Shown here in pieces: positions 58,226 through 64,000 of a stretch of 64,000 nucleotides of DNA (positions within the stretch are counted from its first letter, which is position 1; every line of letters begins with the position of its first letter). Below the pieces are notes generated by a model, which saw only the letters and a list, made by a program, of their open reading frames with translations, did no database searches and had not been told where the DNA came from. The translations under genes and the position numbers were made by a program. Origin of the DNA: an uncultured Gammaproteobacteria bacterium (GTDB taxonomy: Bacteria; Pseudomonadota; Gammaproteobacteria; HK1); assembly GCA_958295835.1 (NCBI GenBank), contig OY282378.1, forward strand, positions 4,489,694 through 4,553,693, in the 5' to 3' direction.

Positions 58226-59692
58226 ATGAACAGCACTGCCCGCATCGACGTCGAAGGCGTGTCCGTCTCGCCCGACCACTACATCGGCGGGCGGCGGGTC
58301 GCCTCGGCCCGCACCTTCGAGGATCGATCGCCGCTGGACTGGACGCTGAAGATCGGCGACTTCGCCCGCGGCGACGCGCTCACCGCCGAGGCCGCAGTGA
58401 GTGCAGCAGCGGAGGCGTTTCCGGGCTGGGCGGCATCGGGCGTTTCCGAGCGGGCGGCCTGCATGTACCGGCTGGCCGATCTCATCGACGCCCGCGCGCC
58501 CGACCTCGCCCGCCTCGAATGCCTGGACATGGCGATGCTCCGGGAGAGCCTGGAGCTGCGGGTGATCCCCCGGGGCGCCCGGAACTTTCGCGCCTACGCG
58601 GATCTCGCCCGCGAACACGAGGGGCGGACCTGGCGCTCCAACCGCACCGCCAACGCCATCCACCGGATGCCGGCCGGACCCGCGGTGATCATCACCCCCT
58701 GGAACGCGCCGTTCATGCTCTCGACGTGGAAGTGCGCTCCGGCCCTGGCCGCGGGCAACAGCGTCGTTCTCAAGCCCGCCGAGTGGTCACCGCTCTCGGC
58801 CTCGGTGCTTGCGGATCTGGCCGACGAGGCGGGGTTCCCGCCCGGCGTATTCAACGTCGTCCAGGGGATCGGCGAAGAAGTGGGCGCGGCGCTGGTCTCG
58901 GATCCGAGGGTGCGGCGGATCTCCTTCACCGGATCGCCGGAGGCCGCCCGGCACATCGGGGCCGCCGCCGCCCGCAACATCGTGCCCTTCACTGCGGAGC
59001 TCGGCGGGAAGAGCCCCTTCATCGTGTTCGCCGACGCCGACCTCGACGCAGCCGCCCGCAAGGCCGCCGGCCAGTACGACGACGCGGGACAAGTCTGCCT
59101 GGCGGGGACCCGCCTGCTGGTCGAGGCATCGGTTCGGGACACCTTCCTGGAAAGGATGCTGGCCTGTACCGATGAACACGTGCTCGGGGACAGCCGGGAG
59201 CCCGAGACCACGGTCTCGCCGTTGATCCATCCCGATCACCTCGCGCGGGTCCATGGCTTCGTCGAGCGGTCGAGGGCGGCGGGAGACCGGGTGCTGCGCG
59301 GCGGGCGCATCGCGAGGGAAGGCAGGCTGTGGTACGAGCCGACCCTGATCGAGCCGCGCTCCAACGATTCCGAGATCGTCCAGAACGAGGTCTTCGGTCC
59401 GGTGCTGACCCTCCAGACCTTCAGCGGCGAGGCACAGGCGGTGGCCCTCGCCAACGGCACGCGCTACGGGCTGTCCGGGATCGTCTACACCGGGGACGCG
59501 GCCCGGGCCGGGCGCATCGGGCGGGCGGTGCGCGCGGGCACGGTGTGGGTCAACTGCTTTCTGATCCGCGACCTCACCGCACCCTTCGGAGGCTGCGGCA
59601 TCAGCGGCATCGGGCGCGAGGGCGGCGACTACGCCCTCGACTTCCACAGCGATCTCAAGACGTTGCAGATCCTGGAAGGCTCCACCGTCTGA
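58226..59692 (+). CDS. Aldehyde dehydrogenase, HpaE-like
   Basis: 488 residues from ATG at 58226. Catalytic Cys291 (GQVCLAGTRLL), general-base Glu258 (AELGGKSP), FTGSPEAARH cofactor loop and NEVFGPVLT. It resembles 2-hydroxymuconic and 5-carboxymethyl-2-hydroxymuconic semialdehyde dehydrogenases, which oxidise ring-cleavage products with NAD. That role fits the HpaD-like dioxygenase (31.2 kb) and the HpaG-like gene next door; it converges with the latter across a REP-like element. Confidence 0.85.
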   Translation: MNSTARIDVEGVSVSPDHYIGGRRVASARTFEDRSPLDWTLKIGDFARGDALTAEAAVSAAAEAFPGWAASGVSERAACMYRLADLIDARAPDLARLECLDMAMLRESLELRVIPRGARNFRAYADLAREHEGRTWRSNRTANAIHRMPAGPAVIITPWNAPFMLSTWKCAPALAAGNSVVLKPAEWSPLSASVLADLADEAGFPPGVFNVVQGIGEEVGAALVSDPRVRRISFTGSPEAARHIGAAAARNIVPFTAELGGKSPFIVFADADLDAAARKAAGQYDDAGQVCLAGTRLLVEASVRDTFLERMLACTDEHVLGDSREPETTVSPLIHPDHLARVHGFVERSRAAGDRVLRGGRIAREGRLWYEPTLIEPRSNDSEIVQNEVFGPVLTLQTFSGEAQAVALANGTRYGLSGIVYTGDAARAGRIGRAVRAGTVWVNCFLIRDLTAPFGGCGISGIGREGGDYALDFHSDLKTLQILEGSTV

Positions 59693-59700
59693 GGCGGGCG

Positions 59701-59751
59701 GCGACCGCTGGCGCGGTCGCTGGGCGATTCCGCTGCGCAGAATCGCGGGCG
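59701..59751 (+). repeat. REP-like 51-bp palindromic element, copy C (intergenic)
   Basis: Differs from copies A and B at two positions, one of which breaks an arm of the second hairpin. Lies between the convergent dehydrogenase and FAH-family genes, a typical REP location. A decayed fourth copy is recognisable around 60727-60775 in the reverse sense of gene order. Confidence 0.8.
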
Positions 59752-59820
59752 TCCGGCTGAACCGGGAACCGGAGCGGTGTTTCGCATCCGGTTTCGAGCG
59801 GGCGAGCCGACTGAATCGGC

Positions 59821-60702
59821 TCAGTCGTCCAGCCGACTCCGGTAATGCTTCGACCCGGGTCCGCGCGGCGACCGGATGCCGCGAAACTCCCAGTCGCCGC
59901 CGAGCGCGGTGGACACCACCTCCTCCGAGCTGGTCGGCTGGGCGCCGACGTCCTCCCGGATGGGGACCGGGCCGTGGACGATCTCGTTCTTGAGCCTCCC
60001 GAGCCCCTCGACCTCCACCGCCACGACGTCGCCCGGCTCGACCGGCCGGCTGTTGGCGGGGGTGCCGGAGAGCAGCAGATCGCCCGGCTCCAGGGTGATG
60101 TTGCGGGCGACGTCGGCGACGAGATAGTGCATGTCCCACTCCATCTCGTCGGTGTTCCCGTCCTGTACGACCTCGCCGTTCACGAAGGTCCTGATGGATT
60201 TTCCGCGGAAGTCCCAGCCGGTGACGAGCGCCGGACCCACCGGGCAGAGCGTATCCGAGCCTTTCACCCGCAGCATCGAGCCCGCGTCGGTGTCGCGGAA
60301 ATCGTGCAGTCCGTAGTCGTTCGCGATCGTGTAGCCGGCGATGTGGTCGCCGGCCTCGTCCCGGCCGACGTTGCGGCAGTGCCGGCCGATGACGATGGCG
60401 ATCTCGCCTTCGTAGTTCAGCCATCGGCAACGCTCGGGGCGCACCACCCGGGCACGGTGTCCGCACAGTGCGCTGACCGGCTTGTGGAAGTAGGTGGGGG
60501 CCGCGGGCAGCTTCGTCATGAACTCGTCCACCCGGCTCGCGTAGTTCAGGTGCACACAGATGATCTTGCGCGGCTCGGTGGGGGGAAGATGGACCGCATC
60601 CTCGACGGAGATCGACCGTCCGTCCTTCGCATGAAGCCGATCGCCTTCACGGGTCATGACGGCCGGATAACCGTCGAGCAGGATCCGCCGGTACTCTCGC
60701 AT
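59821..60702 (-). CDS. Fumarylacetoacetate-hydrolase-family protein, HpaG-like
   Basis: 293 residues; GGAAGGAG before the ATG at 60702. Metal ligands in NYEGEIAIVIG, then GYTIANDYGLHDF, RVKGSDTLCPVGPALVT and LLLSGTPANSRPVEPGDVV are typical of FAH-family isomerases/decarboxylases. In the homoprotocatechuate pathway HpaG acts after HpaD and HpaE; this fits the neighbouring dehydrogenase. Exact substrate unproven. Confidence 0.85.
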   Translation of the reverse strand: MREYRRILLDGYPAVMTREGDRLHAKDGRSISVEDAVHLPPTEPRKIICVHLNYASRVDEFMTKLPAAPTYFHKPVSALCGHRARVVRPERCRWLNYEGEIAIVIGRHCRNVGRDEAGDHIAGYTIANDYGLHDFRDTDAGSMLRVKGSDTLCPVGPALVTGWDFRGKSIRTFVNGEVVQDGNTDEMEWDMHYLVADVARNITLEPGDLLLSGTPANSRPVEPGDVVAVEVEGLGRLKNEIVHGPVPIREDVGAQPTSSEEVVSTALGGDWEFRGIRSPRGPGSKHYRSRLDD

Positions 60703-60899
60703 GGAACGACTCCTTCCTCGGTAGTCGGCGACGCTTCGCCAAGCACTGGTTGGCGATTCCGCGCAACTGAATCACGAAGCGGCCCGCACCGGCGGCCACC
60801 ACTCACGTGGAACAAACCCCTTCCTCGCCCGTCCACGGATTGACCGGCAGTCGCCATTTGCCATTCGCATGGCGTTCATCCCCATGACGTTGACCGGGT

Positions 60900-60929
60900 T
60901 TGAAATCGTTAGGCTCCGAACGATATGAT
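60900..60929 (+). promoter_or_regulatory. Sigma-70 promoter with overlapping operator before the ADC-marR genes
   Basis: TTGAAA (60900-60905) and TATGAT (60924-60929) are spaced by 18 bases. Between and over them lies the inverted repeat ATCGTT-N8-AACGAT (60905-60924). A dimeric regulator bound here would block RNA polymerase. The MarR protein encoded two genes downstream is the obvious candidate; the link is inference. Confidence 0.6.
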
Positions 60930-60966
60930 GCCCGGCCAGGAATGACAAGCAATCACGGCTCTCCCC

Positions 60967-61773
60967 ATGTCCGTCCAGGGCTTCATGTTTCCCCGTTCCC
61001 GCACCGGCAGGGCATCCCTGCTGCCGCCGCCACCGTGGCACTACTCCGGGCACATGCTCACGCTCGAATACCGGACCGATCTGGACGCGGTGGCGGAGCT
61101 GCTCCCGTCCGGGCTCGCTCCGGCGGACGAGGACCCGGGCGCGGTCGCGGTGATCTGGGCCGACTGGCAGAGCTGCTCCGACACCTTCGAGGAGCTCCTC
61201 GATCCGGTCCGGGCCCAGTACCGCGAGGTCTTCGTCGTCATCCGCTGCAAGTACCGGGGCCGGCACTATTCGCGTTGCGTGTACATCTGGGTGGACACCG
61301 ACTACGCCATGGTGCGGGGCCATTACCAGGGCTACCCCAAGAAGCTCGGGTCGATCTTCCTCACCCGGCCGGTCACGGTGGGGCGGGCGGGACCGCGCCT
61401 TTCGCCGGGCGGACGCTTCGGCGCCAGCCTGGCCGCCAACGACCGCCGGCTGCTGCACGCGACGTTCGAGATCGGGGCCGAGAGCGAGCACGCCGGCTTC
61501 GTCAACGCCCTGCCGATGCTGCACCATCGCTGGATGCCGGCGATCGAGGGGGACGGCGCCGACAGCCTGGACGAGATGGTGACGATGTCCGCGTACGAGA
61601 GCGAGATCGGCCGGTGCTTCTCCGGCGACTTCGATCTCCGGATCGGCGACTCCCCGGTCGAGGAGCTGACCCGGCTGCAACCCCGCGAGCCGATCGCGGG
61701 CTATTGGCGCGAGGTCGCCATGTCGTGGCGGAGCGGCACCACCCTCGAGCGGAACAACCTCACCGGGATCTGA
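60967..61773 (+). CDS. Acetoacetate-decarboxylase-family protein
   Basis: 268 residues. The catalytic region GHYQGYPKKLGSI has paired Lys125-Lys126, the Schiff-base lysine and its neighbour in acetoacetate decarboxylase. Family members also act as aldolase-dehydratases on other oxo-acids, and the divergence here leaves substrate open. It shares strand and short spacing with marR (9 bases), and faces away from the FAH-family gene. Confidence 0.8.
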   Translation: MSVQGFMFPRSRTGRASLLPPPPWHYSGHMLTLEYRTDLDAVAELLPSGLAPADEDPGAVAVIWADWQSCSDTFEELLDPVRAQYREVFVVIRCKYRGRHYSRCVYIWVDTDYAMVRGHYQGYPKKLGSIFLTRPVTVGRAGPRLSPGGRFGASLAANDRRLLHATFEIGAESEHAGFVNALPMLHHRWMPAIEGDGADSLDEMVTMSAYESEIGRCFSGDFDLRIGDSPVEELTRLQPREPIAGYWREVAMSWRSGTTLERNNLTGI

Positions 61774-61782
61774 GTCGGCCGG

Positions 61783-62277
61783 ATGACGAGGGATGCGTCG
61801 GTCACCCGCGCCGAGCGCGAAGCCCGCGAGCGCGTGGAGGCGCTCGGAATCGACGTCGGCGCCTACGCCGCAGTGTCGAACATCTTCCGGGTGGCCAACG
61901 CGGTGCGCAACCACACCGAGCGCACCCTGCTGAGCGAGTTCAACCTGTCGTTCTCGGGATTCACGGTGCTGTGGGTGCTCTGGGTGTGGGGACCGAAGGA
62001 ATCGCATGCCCTCGCCAGGGAATCGGGCATCTCGAAGAGCACCCTCACCGGAGTGGTGAAGACGCTCGAACGCCTGGGCTTCGCCGCCCGCAAGCCCCAT
62101 GCGATGGACGGCCGGCGCGTCTTCGTGCAGGCGACGCGCAAGGGACTCTCCGCCATGCGCAAAATCTTCCCGCGCTTCAACGACGTCGAGGCGATGGTGA
62201 CGCGGGATCTTTCCATCGGGGAGAAGGAGAATCTGGCCCGCGCCCTGCGCATCATGCTGCACAGCATGGAGAGCTGA
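61783..62277 (+). CDS. MarR-family transcriptional regulator
   Basis: 164 residues. Winged helix-turn-helix around residues 60-115 (LARESGISKSTLTGVVKTLERLGF, then a RVFVQATRKG wing). Flanking helices give the dimer. HpaR-type MarR proteins repress aromatic catabolism and release DNA on binding pathway acids. The palindrome at 60905-60924 upstream of its operon is a probable site. Confidence 0.85.
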   Translation: MTRDASVTRAEREARERVEALGIDVGAYAAVSNIFRVANAVRNHTERTLLSEFNLSFSGFTVLWVLWVWGPKESHALARESGISKSTLTGVVKTLERLGFAARKPHAMDGRRVFVQATRKGLSAMRKIFPRFNDVEAMVTRDLSIGEKENLARALRIMLHSMES

Positions 62278-62411
62278 CGCCGCGGGCGCCGGATCGCGAT
62301 ACCCGTCCGGATCGGTTCCCCCGATCGGAGCATCCCCTTGCTGGTGGCCGGGCGTGCTGCGCGGCGCGAACGGCCCGGACGCCCGTGCGGGGGATGCCGC
62401 CGTCGCCGGGG

Positions 62412-63101
62412 TCAGTGCCCGGTCAGGGTCAGGATCGAGTCGATGAGGATTTCCACCGGGGTCAGAATCAACCATGGAAGCAGGTCGAGCTTCATGCCGA
62501 TCTGCATGCCGATGAGAGGCGGTACGATCAGCAGCCCGATGAGTATCGCCATGCCGTAGCGGTCGAGCTTCGCATAGCGCACTGCGAGCCCCGAGGGGAG
62601 AAGCCCCAGGACCACCCTGCTCCCGTCCAGCGGGGGAAGCGGCAGCAGGTTGAACACCGCGAGCACGACGTTCAGCAGCAGCGCATTCTTGAGGTTCTGG
62701 AACAGCCAGGGCGCCGCGACGTCGGGAACCAGCACGGTCACGTACATCAGGAGACCGGCCAGGTATGCCATCGCGACATTGATCCCGGGACCGGCCGCCG
62801 CCACCAGGATCATGTCGCGTCTCGGCCGGCGAAGGCGGGCGAAATTGACCGGCACCGGCTTCGCGTAGCCGAACAGGAACGGGGCCTGCATCGCCAGCAG
62901 GATTCCGGGCAGGATGAGCGTGCCGAATGGATCGACGTGTCTCGCGGGGTTGAAGCTGACCCGCCCGGAACGTCTCGCGGTATCGTCGCCCAGCTTCCAG
63001 GCCACCCATCCATGCGCCGCTTCGTGCAGCGTAATCGCGGTGACCACGGGCAGCACCCAGATCGAGGCGGAGTACATCAACGTCGAGATGTCCTCGAGCA
63101 C
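62412..63101 (-). CDS. Site-2 protease family (M50) membrane protein
   Basis: 229 residues from GTG at 63101. HEAAH at 26-30 in a hydrophobic segment gives two zinc ligands and LPPLDGSRV supplies the third-ligand Asp motif. Four to six membrane spans. It is the short form without PDZ domain. Members cleave membrane-bound regulators; the substrate is unknown. Not evidently linked to neighbours. Confidence 0.85.
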   Translation of the reverse strand: MLEDISTLMYSASIWVLPVVTAITLHEAAHGWVAWKLGDDTARRSGRVSFNPARHVDPFGTLILPGILLAMQAPFLFGYAKPVPVNFARLRRPRRDMILVAAAGPGINVAMAYLAGLLMYVTVLVPDVAAPWLFQNLKNALLLNVVLAVFNLLPLPPLDGSRVVLGLLPSGLAVRYAKLDRYGMAILIGLLIVPPLIGMQIGMKLDLLPWLILTPVEILIDSILTLTGH

Positions 63102-63343
63102 GCGGAATCGTCCCTGATGTGAGCTTGTTGGCGAGCGGGCGCACGGAGCACCCGCGGCTCATCGCCATGAGCGAGCTGGCGCCGTCGATGGTGATTGTAT
63201 CTTCAAACACCGGAACACCGGGCCACACGACCTGCCGCGGTCGGCTCGCGGTGCGCCCCTCGCGGTACAATCCTTCCTCGAAAGGCGCGGCTCGACCGCG
63301 GTCGGGCCGCGGACCGGACCAGGGCGCCTGAGGAGAATGCGTC

Positions 63344-64000
63344 ATGAAGCTGACCCACGAAGAAATCACACGGTTCGACGAGCAGGGCTACCTGTTCTGG
63401 CCCTCATGCTTCTCGCCCGAGGAGGTGTCGGTGCTGAGACGGGCGGCGGACGAGGTCTACGCGATGGACCGCAGGGAGGTATGGCGCGAATCGAGCGGGG
63501 TCGCGCGCACCGCCTTCGCCGCGCATACCTACCACGAGGCGTTCCGCCGCCTCGGGCGCCATCCGCGCCTCATCGAGCCGGTGATGCAGCTCGTCGGCGG
63601 CCCGGTCTACATGCACCAGTACAAGGTCAACGCCAAGGCCGCGTTCGACGGGGAGATCTGGCAGTGGCACCAGGACTTCGGCACGTGGCACCGCGACGAC
63701 GAGATGCCGGAGCCGCGCGCGATGAACATCGCGGTGTTCCTCGACGAGGTGAGCGCCGCCAACGGACCCCTGATCTTCCTCCCGAAGAGCCACAAGCAGG
63801 GCGTGTTCGAAGCCGGGCACGATCTGGAGACCACCACCTACCCGCTGTGGACGCTGGACCGCGCCACGGTGACGCGGCTCGCCGAGCAGGGCGGATGCGT
63901 GGCCCCGACCGGACCGGCGGGCAGCATGATCGTCTTCGCCTCCACCCTGGTGCACGCGAGCGCGCCGAACATCAGCCCCATGAACCGCAGCATCGTGTAC
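63344..64000 (+). CDS. Phytanoyl-CoA dioxygenase (PhyH/EctD-like) family, 3'-partial
   Basis: 219 residues to the window end; the frame stays open. The Fe(II) ligands are seen as HQD (H109, D111, in WQWHQDFGTWH) and H204 (VHASAPN); the 2-oxoglutarate Arg should be the one in PMNRSIVY. RAMNIAVFLDEVSAANGPLIF resembles ectoine hydroxylase, but the family has many substrates. AGGAGAA precedes the ATG at 63344. Hydroxylation with O2 and 2-oxoglutarate is the predicted reaction. Confidence 0.85.
   Translation, partial: MKLTHEEITRFDEQGYLFWPSCFSPEEVSVLRRAADEVYAMDRREVWRESSGVARTAFAAHTYHEAFRRLGRHPRLIEPVMQLVGGPVYMHQYKVNAKAAFDGEIWQWHQDFGTWHRDDEMPEPRAMNIAVFLDEVSAANGPLIFLPKSHKQGVFEAGHDLETTTYPLWTLDRATVTRLAEQGGCVAPTGPAGSMIVFASTLVHASAPNISPMNRSIVY

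Overview
Overall: a GC-rich bacterial chromosome segment, most likely Pseudomonadota. The guess rests on the tripartite tricarboxylate transporter with a Bug-type binding protein, a homoprotocatechuate-type ring-cleavage gene set, and many VapBC/HicAB pairs. No rRNA or tRNA gene was recognised, so taxonomy cannot be settled. The window is a defence island threaded through a catabolic region.

Region 1 (1-25.0 kb) is a defence array cut apart by insertions. Its core genes, in order, are a YprA-family DExH helicase with a DUF1998 C-terminus (its 5' end lies outside the window), a SNF2-type helicase, and a large PglX/DrmMI-like adenine methyltransferase. This trio matches what I know of the DISARM-related arrays named ARMADA. 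Between the helicases sit a DUF262-DUF3696-unknown cassette, an IS1380-family transposase, and VapBC/AbiE toxin-antitoxin genes and remnants. Between the SNF2 and methyltransferase genes, on the opposite strand, sits an NYN-like nuclease plus NACHT NTPase module. That module is flanked by an imperfect duplication of the gene junction it interrupts. An OLD-like AAA ATPase and a DUF3226 TOPRIM protein close the array.

Region 2 (25.0-34.0 kb) holds a DUF4143 remnant, an AAA ATPase, tctA/tctB on the minus strand, an inserted hicBA pair on the plus strand, tctC and an HpaD-like extradiol dioxygenase on the minus strand, and a cytochrome P450 on the plus strand.

Region 3 (34.1-55.9 kb) is a second, intact copy of the same defence architecture: YprA helicase, SNF2 helicase and adenine methyltransferase, joined by overlaps of a few bases to a Septu-like PtuA/PtuB pair and an HNH endonuclease. 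An AAA-DUF4143 ATPase, a large NACHT/STAND NTPase with a PD-(D/E)XK-like tail, and a PIN-like pair follow. The two arrays are clearly homologous but diverged. Each carries a different ATPase-nuclease pair in the same place, directly after the methyltransferase, which suggests a conserved core with an exchangeable effector slot.

Region 4 (56.0-64.0 kb) is metabolic: a glutamine-synthetase-like ligase, VapBC, an aldehyde dehydrogenase, a fumarylacetoacetate-hydrolase-family protein, an acetoacetate-decarboxylase-like protein with a MarR regulator, a site-2 protease and a PhyH/EctD-like dioxygenase cut by the window end. The dehydrogenase, hydrolase and regulator resemble HpaE, HpaG and HpaR, so the catabolic cluster may once have been continuous with the HpaD-like gene of region 2. 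A 51-bp palindromic repeat occurs in two genes and between genes.
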